Assembly: GCA_002441445.1 (NCBI GenBank)
Contig: DJWC01000090.1
Location: 1,552 to 20,154 of the forward strand
From: Pusillimonas sp. UBA6240
GTDB taxonomy: Bacteria; Pseudomonadota; Gammaproteobacteria; Burkholderiales; Burkholderiaceae_B
Reading direction: 5' to 3'
Length of the DNA stretch: 18,603 bases
Shown here: positions 1 to 7,588 of the stretch, one piece after another
Position numbering within the stretch: position 1 is the stretch's first letter
How the letters are laid out: each line of letters begins with the position of its first letter
The notes under the pieces: model-generated
Databases searched by the model: none
What the model was told of the DNA's origin: nothing
What the model saw: only the letters and a program-made list of their open reading frames with translations
Program-made: the position numbers and the translations under genes

Positions 1-151
1 CGAAGATCTGCTCGCCTTGCTTGGCACGCCGCTTCATGATGGCAAACATCAGTTCTTGCTTGCGCAGGCGGCTTGCGTTGTCGATTTCCAGCTCGGCGGC
101 CATTTCCAGCAGCTTGGACACGTGCTGGGTTTTTAATTCGGTGAGATGCAT
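1..151 (-). CDS. rho: Transcription termination factor Rho, N-terminal 50 codons (partial)
   Basis: The reverse strand from 151 reads MHLTELKTQHVSKLLEMAAE and continues to a segment ending LMFAIMKRRAKQGEQIF. This is the characteristic Rho N-terminal domain start of betaproteobacteria, a helical module that precedes the RNA-binding OB fold. Only 50 codons lie in the window; the gene runs off the left edge. Rho is the hexameric RNA-dependent ATPase that terminates transcription. The ATG at 151-149 is the only start that gives the family N-terminus. It has no purine-rich ribosome binding site: the bases just upstream on the mRNA strand are almost all pyrimidines. The gene lies 77 bases downstream of trxA on the same strand, so the two are probably co-transcribed, as trxA and rho are neighbours in many proteobacteria. 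Confidence 0.93.
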   Translation of the reverse strand, partial: MHLTELKTQHVSKLLEMAAELEIDNASRLRKQELMFAIMKRRAKQGEQIF

Positions 152-153
152 GT

Positions 154-204
154 GAGGGAGAGAGAGGGGTATTTGCGATGGTGGCGAGCCCAGAAAAGGC
201 TCGC
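154..204 (-). promoter_or_regulatory. Hairpin and pyrimidine tract in the trxA-rho junction (candidate rho leader element)
   Basis: Between the trxA stop and the rho start, the mRNA (minus strand) carries a perfect 7-bp stem, GCGAGCC/GGCTCGC, with a 7-base loop (184-204). It is followed by a 16-base all-pyrimidine run, CCCCTCTCTCTCCCTC (169 down to 154), which ends two bases before the rho ATG. No T-run follows the hairpin, so it is not a classical intrinsic terminator. A C-rich, unstructured stretch with repeated YC dinucleotides is what Rho's primary site is known to bind. Autoregulation is therefore possible, but this is inference. Confidence 0.4.
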
Positions 205-228
205 GCGCAATGATCGATCAGACTTTGT

Positions 229-555
229 TTACAGGGATTCGTCCAGGAATGCGCTGAGTTGCGACTTGGACAATGCGCCCACTTTCGTCGCGGCGGCTTT
301 GCCGTCCTTGAACAACATGAGTGTGGGAATGCCGCGAATGCCGAACTTGGCGGCGGTTTCGGGGTTTTCGTCTACATTGACCTTGGCAATGATAACACGG
401 CCCTTGTATTGGTTGGCGGCGTCATCGAGCAGCGGGGCGATCATTTTGCAGGGGCCGCACCAGGCCGCCCAGTAGTCGACCAGTACGGGAAGGTCCGATT
501 TGAGGACGTCGGCCTCGAACGAGGCATCGGTCACGTGTTTGATGGATTCGCTCAT
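229..555 (-). CDS. trxA: Thioredoxin 1
   Basis: The protein has 108 residues, the standard bacterial thioredoxin length. The redox motif is W32-C33-G-P-C36-K. The buried aspartate is D27 (VDYWA) and the conserved cis-proline is P77 (RGIPT), with FKDG following. It is a cytoplasmic disulfide reductase that thioredoxin reductase keeps reduced, and it serves ribonucleotide reductase, PAPS reductase and protein repair. The ATG start gives MSESIKHVTDASF, the expected N-terminus. No clear Shine-Dalgarno sequence precedes it. It is transcribed away from parE and leads into rho. Confidence 0.97.
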   Translation of the reverse strand: MSESIKHVTDASFEADVLKSDLPVLVDYWAAWCGPCKMIAPLLDDAANQYKGRVIIAKVNVDENPETAAKFGIRGIPTLMLFKDGKAAATKVGALSKSQLSAFLDESL

Positions 556-787
556 GATAAAAGAGATATAAAAGATGACGGAATCTGAGAACTATACGGG
601 AAGCCGGGGGCGCGCGATGTATTCTATGCGTCGTGTGCGGCGCTGTGTTGCCGGATTACGACAAGCATACCACTGTACAGGCCTGCGCGCACTGTCCGCG
701 CAAGGAGGATGTTGCGCGCCGTCCGCTATGGCGCCCGCGTCCTTTTCGTAAAATACGGCGGTCTTTACCAAGGAATTCGAGATCAAA
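556..787. other. Divergent intergenic region between trxA and parE
   Basis: This 232-base region separates genes transcribed outwards. For parE, a TAAAAT box (749-754) lies 34 bases before the start codon but has no convincing -35 partner. For trxA, minus-strand boxes TAGAAT (626-621) and TATAGT (596-591) are possible -10 elements, also without a good -35. A 7-bp hairpin with a GGAGGATG loop lies at 697-718. Reading frames across this region are low-complexity shadows without family resemblance, so I call no gene. Confidence 0.5.
749..754 (+). promoter_or_regulatory. Candidate -10 box for the parE-parC transcript
   Basis: TAAAAT matches the sigma-70 -10 consensus at five of six bases. It lies 33 bases before the parE start codon, a plausible 5' leader length. 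No TTGACA-like element is seen 16-19 bases upstream, so this is weak evidence taken alone. Confidence 0.3.
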
Positions 788-2749
788 TTGGCTATTCAAC
801 GCTACGACGAAGCATCCATCCGCGTCCTGAAGGGCCTGGAGCCGGTGCGGCAACGGCCCGGCATGTACACCCGCACGGACAACCCGCTGCATATCCTGCA
901 AGAGGTCATCGACAACGCCGCCGACGAAGCTCTCGCGGGCTACGGCAACCACATCAGGGTCACCCTGCACGCCGACGGCAGCGTCTCGATCGAGGACGAC
1001 GGCCGCGGCATCCCGGTCGGCATGCACCCCGAAGAGCATGCGCCGGTGGTCGAGCTCGTCTTCACTCGCCTGCATGCGGGCGGCAAGTTCGACAAGAAGG
1101 CGGGCGGCGCCTATGCCTTTTCCGGGGGGCTGCACGGGGTGGGCGTTTCCGTGACCAATGCGCTGTCCAGGCGCCTTGAAGTGCTGGTGTGGCGCGATGG
1201 CGCTGCGCACGAGCTGGTGTTCGAGAACGGCGAAGTCAGCAGCCCGCTGCGCGAGCTGGAACGCGTCGGGCGCCGCAGAACCGGCACGCGCGTGCGAGTC
1301 TGGCCGGATCCCAAATACTTCGACACGCCGGTCATCCCCATGTCCGAGCTGGTCCATGCCTTGCGCAGCAAGGCCGTGCTGCTGAACGGCATCAAGGTGG
1401 CGCTGATCATTGAAAAAACCGGCGAGACGCGCGAATGGCAATATCAGGAAGGCCTGCGCGGCTACCTGGATGAAGCGCTGCAGGACGCGGAAAAAATCAT
1501 TCCGCTGTTCGAGGGCAAGCAGTATGCGGCCGAAGACGACGAATCCTTCGCGCCGGGCGAAGGCGCCCAGTGGGTGGTCGCCTGGACCGCCGATGGTCCC
1601 GTGGTCCGCGAATCCTACGTGAACCTGATATCCACCACTGCCGGCGGCACGCACGAAGCGGGCCTGCGCGACGGCCTGTTCAATGCCGTCAAGTCCTTCG
1701 CCGAACTGCATGCGCTGGTGCCCAAGGGGGTGAAGCTGCTGCCGGAAGACGTCTTTGCGCGCGCCAGCTTCGTGCTGTCCGCCAAGGTGCTGGACCCTCA
1801 ATTCCAGGGGCAGATCAAAGAGCGGCTGAACAGCCGCGACGCGGTGCGCCTGGTCAGCGGCTACGTCAAGAATGCGCTGGACCTCTGGCTGAACGCCAAT
1901 GTGGAGTATGGCCGCAAACTGGCCGAAAGCGCCATTCGCCAGGCGCAGGCGCGCGCGCGCTCGGCCCAGAAGGTCGAGAAACGCAAAAGCTCCGGCGTGG
2001 CCGTATTGCCCGGCAAGCTGACCGACTGCGAATCCAGCGATCCGGCGCGCACGGAGCTTTTCCTGGTGGAGGGCGATTCGGCGGGCGGCTCGGCCAAGAT
2101 GGGGCGCGACAAGGAATTCCAGGCCATATTGCCGCTGCGCGGCAAAGTCCTGAACTCCTGGGAAGTCGATCGCGACCGCCTCTTCGCCAACAATGAAATC
2201 CATGACATCGCCGTGGCCATAGGCGTGGATCCGCATGGGGCCGCCGACGAGGCCGACCTGTCCAACCTGCGCTATGGGCGCATCTGCATCCTGTCCGATG
2301 CCGACGTGGACGGCGCGCATATACAGGTGCTGCTGCTGACCCTGTTTTTCCGCCACTTTCCCCGCCTGGTCGAGGCCGGCCACGTTTATGTGGCGCGCCC
2401 GCCGCTGTTCCGCGTCGATGTGCCGGCGGCCGGCAAACGGCCCGCACGCAAGGTTTACTGCCTGGATCAAGGCGAACTGGATGTGGTGCAGGAAAAGCTG
2501 CGCAGCGAAGGCGTGCGCGAGGGTTCCTGGAGCATCAGCCGCTTCAAGGGCCTGGGCGAAATGAGCGCCGAGCAGCTCTGGGACACGACCATGAACCCGG
2601 ACACCCGGCGCTTGATGCCGGTCAGCTACGGCGAACTGGGGATGGAGGCGACGCGGCAAATGTTCGACATGCTGATGGGCAAAGGGGAATCCGCGCAGCG
2701 GCGCCATTGGCTGGAAGAAAAGGGCAATCTCGCCGAAGTCGATGTTTGA
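788..2749 (+). CDS. parE: DNA topoisomerase IV subunit B (ATPase subunit)
   Basis: The 653-residue protein has type II topoisomerase B-subunit architecture. The GHKL ATPase domain comes first, with EVIDNAADEA (about 39-48), DDGRGIP (70-76) and GGLHGVGVSVTNAL (about 113-126). The transducer domain follows, then TOPRIM with E428-G-D430-S-A and D504-A-D506-V-D508 as the Mg-binding acidic residues. The C-terminal GLGEMSAEQLWDTTMNP motif follows. Length near 650 and the adjacent parC favour ParE over the longer GyrB. With ParC it forms the A2B2 enzyme that decatenates daughter chromosomes. The start is TTG: the frame has a stop at 749-751 and no ATG or GTG before the conserved N-terminus. AAGGA (770-774) is a rather distant ribosome site. 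Confidence 0.96.
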   Translation: MAIQRYDEASIRVLKGLEPVRQRPGMYTRTDNPLHILQEVIDNAADEALAGYGNHIRVTLHADGSVSIEDDGRGIPVGMHPEEHAPVVELVFTRLHAGGKFDKKAGGAYAFSGGLHGVGVSVTNALSRRLEVLVWRDGAAHELVFENGEVSSPLRELERVGRRRTGTRVRVWPDPKYFDTPVIPMSELVHALRSKAVLLNGIKVALIIEKTGETREWQYQEGLRGYLDEALQDAEKIIPLFEGKQYAAEDDESFAPGEGAQWVVAWTADGPVVRESYVNLISTTAGGTHEAGLRDGLFNAVKSFAELHALVPKGVKLLPEDVFARASFVLSAKVLDPQFQGQIKERLNSRDAVRLVSGYVKNALDLWLNANVEYGRKLAESAIRQAQARARSAQKVEKRKSSGVAVLPGKLTDCESSDPARTELFLVEGDSAGGSAKMGRDKEFQAILPLRGKVLNSWEVDRDRLFANNEIHDIAVAIGVDPHGAADEADLSNLRYGRICILSDADVDGAHIQVLLLTLFFRHFPRLVEAGHVYVARPPLFRVDVPAAGKRPARKVYCLDQGELDVVQEKLRSEGVREGSWSISRFKGLGEMSAEQLWDTTMNPDTRRLMPVSYGELGMEATRQMFDMLMGKGESAQRRHWLEEKGNLAEVDV

Positions 2750-2784
2750 CCGGCAGCGCCGACAAAGGAATACCGGAAGAGCAC

Positions 2785-2817
2785 ATGGATAAAGTAGATA
2801 GAGTTGCAAATGGATAG
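2785..2817 (+). CDS. Possible 10-codon leader peptide overlapping the parC start
   Basis: An ATG at 2785 is preceded by GGAAG (2775-2779) with a 5-base spacer. It opens a short frame encoding MDKVDRVANG and stops at TAG 2815-2817. The parC ATG (2810) lies inside it in another frame, three bases before that stop. parC itself has only a weak GATAGAG element at 2797-2803. Stop-start proximity of this kind can couple translation by re-initiation. There is no family evidence that the peptide exists. Confidence 0.35.
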   Translation: MDKVDRVANG

Positions 2818-5119
2818 TACACAAGCAGGTTTGTTCGACGATGACACCGACGGCGACGGCATAGCGCTGGCCCATTACGCGGAGCAGGCTTACCTGGATT
2901 ACGCCGTGTCCGTCGTGCGCGGGCGGGCCCTGCCCGACGTGGCGGACGGTCAGAAGCCCGTGCAGCGGCGCATTCTGTATGCGATGCAGGCCATGGGTCT
3001 GGGCCCGGGGGCCAAGCCCGTCAAATCGGCGCGTGTCGTGGGCGATGTGCTGGGCAAGTATCACCCGCATGGCGACCAGGCGGCCTACGACGCCATGGTG
3101 CGCATGGCGCAGAGCTTCAGCCTGCGCTATCCGCTGATCGACGGCCAGGGCAATTTCGGCTCGCGCGATGGCGACAACGCCGCGGCCATGCGTTATACCG
3201 AAGCGCGCCTGACGCCGTTTTCGCGCCTCTTGCTGGACGAGCTGGACGAAGGCACGGTGGACTTCGTCGCCAACTACGATGGCAGTCAGAAAGAACCCCT
3301 GCTGTTGCCGGCGCGGCTGCCCGTGGTGCTGCTGAATGGCGCCTCGGGCATTGCGGTCGGCATGGCCACCGAAATCCCCCCGCACAATCTGCGCGAAGTG
3401 GCGCGCGCCTGTGTCGCCCTGATCCGCAACCCCAAGCTGCCCGACGAAGAGCTCTACAGCCTGATTCCGGGGCCGGATTTCGCCGGCGGCGGCCAGATCA
3501 TTTCCGCGGCGTCCGACATCGCCGCCATCTATGCTCAGGGCAGGGGCACCATCAAGGCGCGCGCGCGCTGGCAATTCGAAGAAATGGCGCGCGGCCAGTG
3601 GCAATTGGTCGTCACCGAACTGCCGCCCGGGGCGTCTTCGCAGAAAATCCTGGAAGAAATCGAAGACTGCACCAACCCCAAGGTCAAGGCCGGCAAGAAA
3701 AGCCTGACGGCCGACCAGCAGCAGACCAAGGCCCTGATGCTGGGCTTGCTGGATACGGTGCGCGACGAGTCGGGCAAGGACGCCGCCGTGCGGCTGGTCT
3801 TCGAGCCCAAGACCAGCCGCATCGACCGCGATGAATTCGTCAACACGCTGCTGGCCCAGACCAGCCTGGAAGGCAGCGTCTCCGTCAATTTGGTGTGCAT
3901 AGGCACCGATGGCCGTCCGGGGCAGCGCGCCTTGCGGCAAATGCTGGCCGAGTGGCTGAGCTTCCGCGCCCACACCATGACGCGCCGCACGCAGTTCCGC
4001 CTGGACAAGGTCACGGACCGCATCCATGTGCTGGAAGGGCGCATGGTGGTCTACCTGAATGTGGACGAAGTCATCCAGACCATACGCGAATCCGATGAGC
4101 CGCGCGCGGCCTTGATGCAGCGCTTCGATCTGTCTGAAAGGCAGGCCGAAGACATACTGGAAATGCGCTTGCGCCAGTTGGCCAGGCTGGAAGGCTTCCG
4201 CATCGAGAAAGAGCTGGCGGCCCAGCGGGACGAGCAGGCCGCCTTGCGCGAACTGCTGGACAATCCCGCGGCGTTCAAGCGCCTGATGATCAAGGAGATC
4301 GAGGCGGACGCCAAGCAGTTCGGCGACGATAGACGCACCCTGATCGAAGCGGCGGAGCGGGCCGTGCTCGAAACCAAGGTCCAGGAAGAGCCCGTGACCG
4401 TGATCATTTCCCAGAAAGGCTGGCTGCGCGCCAGGCAGGGGCATGGGCACGATGCGGCGCAATTCAGCTTCAAGGCCGGCGACGGTCTGTACGACGCCAT
4501 AGAATGCCTGAGCACGGACGATCTGGTAGCCTTTTCCAGCACAGGCCGTGTATATACCGTTGCGGTGGCCGGCCTGCCTTCCGCGCGCGGCGACGGCCAG
4601 CCCATCACCTCCATGGTGGAGGTCGAGCCCGGCGCCCGCATCACACACATGATCGCCGGCCCCGCCGCCCAGCGCTATGTGTTGGGCACTCAGTCGGGCT
4701 ATGGCTTCATCGCCACCCTGAAAGACCTGACCACGCGCCAGCGCAGCGGCAAGAACTTCATGGCGCTGGACAAGGGCGACATCCTGATGAAGCCGCTGCG
4801 CCTGCGCGATACCGACCAGTATCTGGCCATGCTGGCGAAGAAAGGCCGCTTCCTGGTCATCGACCTGGCCGAGATCAAGGTCTTGTCGGGAGGCGGCCGC
4901 GGCACCATCCTGATGGGGCTGGACGCGGGCGACGCGATGGCGCAATGGGTCGCCGGCGGGCCGGAGGGGATACTGGCCACCGGCGTCTATCGCAACAAGC
5001 CCATGGTCGAAACACTGGGTCCGCCCATCCTGGCCGAATACCTGGGCAAGCGGGCGCGCAAAGGCAAAACCTTGTCGATCAAGGTCAAGCAGCCCACGCT
5101 CGCGCCCATCCAGGCATAG
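2810..5119 (+). CDS. parC: DNA topoisomerase IV subunit A (DNA breakage-reunion subunit)
   Basis: From the ATG the protein has 769 residues; an in-frame TTG two codons earlier (2804) is an alternative. The N-terminal breakage-reunion domain holds YAVSVVRGRALPDVADGQKPV (about 31-51) and KYHPHGDQAAYDAM (83-96). The catalytic tyrosine is Y129 in AAMRYTEARL, with the GNFGSRDGD loop before it. A central coiled-coil tower region and a C-terminal domain with degenerate blades follow, and there is no GyrA box. It cuts and rejoins DNA through the tyrosine. Placement 60 bases after parE indicates one operon making both subunits. At the quinolone-contact positions (E. coli Ser80/Glu84) this protein has Q90 and D94. 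Confidence 0.96.
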   Translation: MDSTQAGLFDDDTDGDGIALAHYAEQAYLDYAVSVVRGRALPDVADGQKPVQRRILYAMQAMGLGPGAKPVKSARVVGDVLGKYHPHGDQAAYDAMVRMAQSFSLRYPLIDGQGNFGSRDGDNAAAMRYTEARLTPFSRLLLDELDEGTVDFVANYDGSQKEPLLLPARLPVVLLNGASGIAVGMATEIPPHNLREVARACVALIRNPKLPDEELYSLIPGPDFAGGGQIISAASDIAAIYAQGRGTIKARARWQFEEMARGQWQLVVTELPPGASSQKILEEIEDCTNPKVKAGKKSLTADQQQTKALMLGLLDTVRDESGKDAAVRLVFEPKTSRIDRDEFVNTLLAQTSLEGSVSVNLVCIGTDGRPGQRALRQMLAEWLSFRAHTMTRRTQFRLDKVTDRIHVLEGRMVVYLNVDEVIQTIRESDEPRAALMQRFDLSERQAEDILEMRLRQLARLEGFRIEKELAAQRDEQAALRELLDNPAAFKRLMIKEIEADAKQFGDDRRTLIEAAERAVLETKVQEEPVTVIISQKGWLRARQGHGHDAAQFSFKAGDGLYDAIECLSTDDLVAFSSTGRVYTVAVAGLPSARGDGQPITSMVEVEPGARITHMIAGPAAQRYVLGTQSGYGFIATLKDLTTRQRSGKNFMALDKGDILMKPLRLRDTDQYLAMLAKKGRFLVIDLAEIKVLSGGGRGTILMGLDAGDAMAQWVAGGPEGILATGVYRNKPMVETLGPPILAEYLGKRARKGKTLSIKVKQPTLAPIQA

Positions 5120-5135
5120 TGTCTTGCGCTCCGTT

Positions 5136-5160
5136 CCCCGGCCGCGGCGGGGCGCCGGGG
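5136..5160 (+). terminator. GC-rich hairpin after parC (possible terminator)
   Basis: CCCCGGC (5136-5142) pairs perfectly with GCCGGGG (5154-5160) across an 11-base loop, 17 bases after the parC stop. There is no adjacent T-run, so termination would be inefficient or Rho-dependent. The hairpin may instead protect the 3' end of the message. Confidence 0.35.
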
Positions 5161-5180
5161 CGCAAAGTGCGCGCGCGGCT

Positions 5181-5186
5181 TAAAAT
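5181..5186 (+). promoter_or_regulatory. Candidate -10 box for the ferredoxin reductase gene
   Basis: TAAAAT sits in a short AT-rich island after the GC-rich hairpin, 36 bases before the ATG at 5223. It has the same form and spacing as the box upstream of parE. No -35 element is apparent. Confidence 0.25.
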
Positions 5187-5222
5187 GGCGGCGATTCCAT
5201 TATTTTCCAACCATCGGGCCTT

Positions 5223-6257
5223 ATGAGTTTCAAAGTCACAGTTCAACCCAGCAATCACGAGTTCACGGTCGAGGAAGGGCAAACCGTTCTGGACGCCGCC
5301 ATGGCCGCGGGCATCGTCTTGCCCTATAGCTGCCGCAATGGCGCGTGCTCCACCTGCAAAGGCAAAGTGATCGCCGGCAGCTATGACGCCGGCAGCAGCC
5401 CGGCGCAGATACTCTCGCCCGAGGATCTGGAACAGGGCTATACCCTGTTCTGCCAGGCCAGGCCCAGTTCCGACCTGGTGATCGAGGCGCAGGAAATCCG
5501 CATGGCCAGCGATATCCAGATCCGCAAGATGCCTTCGCGGGTCATGGGCATGAACAAGCTCACCGACGATGTCATGGTGCTCAAGCTGCAGTTGCCCGCC
5601 GCCGATCCCTTCCGCTATTACGCGGGGCAGTATCTGGAATTCATCCTGAAGGATGGGCGCCGCCGCAGCTACTCGATGGCGACGCCGCCGGCCGACGACA
5701 ATATGGTCGAATTGCATGTGCGGCACATGCCGGGCGGGGTCTTTACCGATCATGTATTCGGCACCGGCGCCACGCAAATGAAGCTGCGCGAAATCCTGCG
5801 CGTGGAAGGGCCTTTTGGCTCCTTTTTCCTGCGCGACGACTCGGACCGCCCTGTGGTCTTCCTGGCCAGCGGCACGGGGTTCGCGCCCATCAAGGCCATC
5901 GTGGAGCGCATGATCGCAACCGGCGACAAGCGCAAGGCGGTGCTGTACTGGGGCGGGCGCAGGCCTTCCGATCTTTACATGGACGAACTCGCGCGGGGGT
6001 GGGAAAAGCGGCTGCCGGGCTTCACCTATGTGCCGGTGGTTTCCGACGCCTTGCCGGAAGACGGCTGGACCGGCCGCGAAGGGTTCGTGCACAAGGCGGT
6101 CATGCAGGATATTCCCGATCTTTCCGGATATCAGGTCTACGCATGCGGCGCACCGATCATGGTGGATAGCGCAAGGCGCGATTTCACGGAACACAATGGC
6201 CTGCCCGAGGACCAATTCTTTGCCGACGCCTTCACGACCGAGGCGGATGCACCCTGA
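5223..6257 (+). CDS. 2Fe-2S ferredoxin/FAD/NAD(P)H oxidoreductase (AscD/BenC-type reductase)
   Basis: Three modules are visible in 344 residues. The first is a plant-type 2Fe-2S ferredoxin domain with C37, C42 and C45 (SCRNGACSTC) and C77 (LFCQA). The second is an FAD-binding barrel with R148-S-Y-S151. The third is an NAD(P)-binding Rossmann domain with G217-T-G-F-A-P222, YACGAP near residue 302 and a terminal acidic FFADAF motif. It passes electrons from NAD(P)H through FAD to the iron-sulfur cluster and on to a partner protein. Close relatives are often labelled CDP-6-deoxy-delta-3,4-glucoseen reductase, but no dideoxysugar genes or oxygenase subunits lie here, so the partner is unknown. 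No strong ribosome site precedes the ATG. It lies 69 bases upstream of the DadA-like gene. Confidence 0.88.
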   Translation: MSFKVTVQPSNHEFTVEEGQTVLDAAMAAGIVLPYSCRNGACSTCKGKVIAGSYDAGSSPAQILSPEDLEQGYTLFCQARPSSDLVIEAQEIRMASDIQIRKMPSRVMGMNKLTDDVMVLKLQLPAADPFRYYAGQYLEFILKDGRRRSYSMATPPADDNMVELHVRHMPGGVFTDHVFGTGATQMKLREILRVEGPFGSFFLRDDSDRPVVFLASGTGFAPIKAIVERMIATGDKRKAVLYWGGRRPSDLYMDELARGWEKRLPGFTYVPVVSDALPEDGWTGREGFVHKAVMQDIPDLSGYQVYACGAPIMVDSARRDFTEHNGLPEDQFFADAFTTEADAP

Positions 6258-6326
6258 TTTTCCGCTCTTGCCCCGGGGCGGCCCGGCGCAAGGCGCTTCG
6301 TCCAACCAGCATTCAAGGAAGGGACA

Positions 6327-7580
6327 ATGAAAATAGCGATACTGGGCAGCGGCATCATAGGCATAGCGTCGGCATGGTGGCTGCGGCAGGCCGGGCACGA
6401 CGTAGTGGTGATCGACAGGGAAAACGGGCCGGCGCAAGGCGCCAGCCGGGCCAATGGCGGGCAGATCTCGGTATCCTACTCGGAGCCCTGGGCCAATCCG
6501 CAGGCGCCCATGAAGCTTGCGCGCTGGCTGCTCCGCGACGACGCGCCCATACTCTTTCGTCCGCGGCTGGACGTCCGGCAATGGTGGTGGGGGGTGATGT
6601 TCCTGCGCGAATGCCTGCCCAGCCGCCTTGCGCCCAATATCCGCGCCCTGGTGCGTTTGTCGGAATACAGCCGCGGCACTTTGCAGGACATGCGCCGGGA
6701 TCTGGGCATCCAGTATCATCACCTGGAGCGCGGCATCCTGAATTTCTATCGCGATCAGGCCGAGTTCGAGAGCTCCCAGGAAATGGCCGAGGTCATGCGC
6801 AACTACGGGGTGGACCGCCGCATCATCGGCGTGGACGAAATCCTGCAGCTTGAGCCGGCGCTGGCGCCGGTGCGCGACAGCATCGTCGGCGGCGACTATA
6901 CGGCCGAGGACGAAACCGGGGACGCCTATCTATTCACTTGCGCCCTGGCGGACAAGGCGCGCGAGCAGGGCGTCGAATTCCGTTATGCCACCCGGCTCAG
7001 CCGCCTGCTTTCCTTCGGCGGGCGGATACAGGGCGCGGAAATCATAGGCCCGGACGGACAATACGAAACCCTGCACGCGGATGCCTATGTGGCGGCGCTG
7101 GGCGCGGACACCCCTGAATTCGTAAGCCCGCTGGGCGTGCCCTGCAATGTGTATCCCACCAAGGGGTATTCCGCCACCTTCGACATCGTCGATGCTGAGG
7201 CAGCCCCCACGGTCAGCCTGACGGACAGCGCCCATAAAGTGGTTTATACGCGACTGGGCAACCAATTGCGCATGGCTGGCACGGCCGAGATTTCCGGATA
7301 TTCGCGCGCCCTGAATACAATCCGTTGCGATAATATGAGACAACTGGCGCGGGAATTATTTCCAAGCGCGCTCGATTTTGATAATGTACGCTACTGGTCG
7401 GGCTTGCGTCCTACGACGCCTTCCAACGTCCCTTTGATAGGTAGAACGAAAATCCCGAACCTGTATCTGAATACCGGGCACGGCACATTGGGCTGGACCA
7501 TGGGCGTGGGGTCCGGGCGCGCGCTGGCCGACCTCATATCCGGCCGCAAGCCCGAACCTGATTTTCCTTTTTTAGGTTGA
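6327..7580 (+). CDS. DadA-like FAD-dependent D-amino-acid dehydrogenase
   Basis: The 417-residue protein opens with a dinucleotide-binding motif, GSGIIG (7-12), ending at the acidic ribose-binding residues VVIDRE. The ASRANGGQIS and YSEPWANPQAPMK motifs follow, matching the DadA/DAO family FAD contacts. The C-terminus has YWSGLRPTTPSNVPLIG and a glycine-rich HGTLGWTMGVGSGRALADLI. DadA enzymes oxidatively deaminate D-amino acids at the membrane and pass electrons to quinones. A good ribosome site (AAGGAAGGG, 6315-6323) precedes the ATG. It is slightly shorter than classical DadA (about 430). No alanine racemase (dadX) is adjacent, so the substrate may be another D-amino acid or a secondary amine. 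The stop is 8 bases from the next gene's ATG, indicating co-expression. Confidence 0.85.
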   Translation: MKIAILGSGIIGIASAWWLRQAGHDVVVIDRENGPAQGASRANGGQISVSYSEPWANPQAPMKLARWLLRDDAPILFRPRLDVRQWWWGVMFLRECLPSRLAPNIRALVRLSEYSRGTLQDMRRDLGIQYHHLERGILNFYRDQAEFESSQEMAEVMRNYGVDRRIIGVDEILQLEPALAPVRDSIVGGDYTAEDETGDAYLFTCALADKAREQGVEFRYATRLSRLLSFGGRIQGAEIIGPDGQYETLHADAYVAALGADTPEFVSPLGVPCNVYPTKGYSATFDIVDAEAAPTVSLTDSAHKVVYTRLGNQLRMAGTAEISGYSRALNTIRCDNMRQLARELFPSALDFDNVRYWSGLRPTTPSNVPLIGRTKIPNLYLNTGHGTLGWTMGVGSGRALADLISGRKPEPDFPFLG

Positions 7581-7588
7581 CCGTTTTT

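Noticed and set aside
788..2749. GyrB instead of ParE
   Set aside because: The length of 653 residues and the adjacent parC fit topoisomerase IV; GyrB in this group is longer and not next to parC.
656..4945. A 1429-codon open frame on the minus strand across parE and parC
   Set aside because: It lies antisense to two clearly conserved genes and its translation has no family motif and a biased composition. Long antisense frames are expected opposite high-GC coding sequence.
5085..6722. A 545-codon minus-strand open frame opposite the reductase and DadA-like genes
   Set aside because: It crosses two real genes and a gap, shows no recognisable domain, and reads as a codon-bias shadow.
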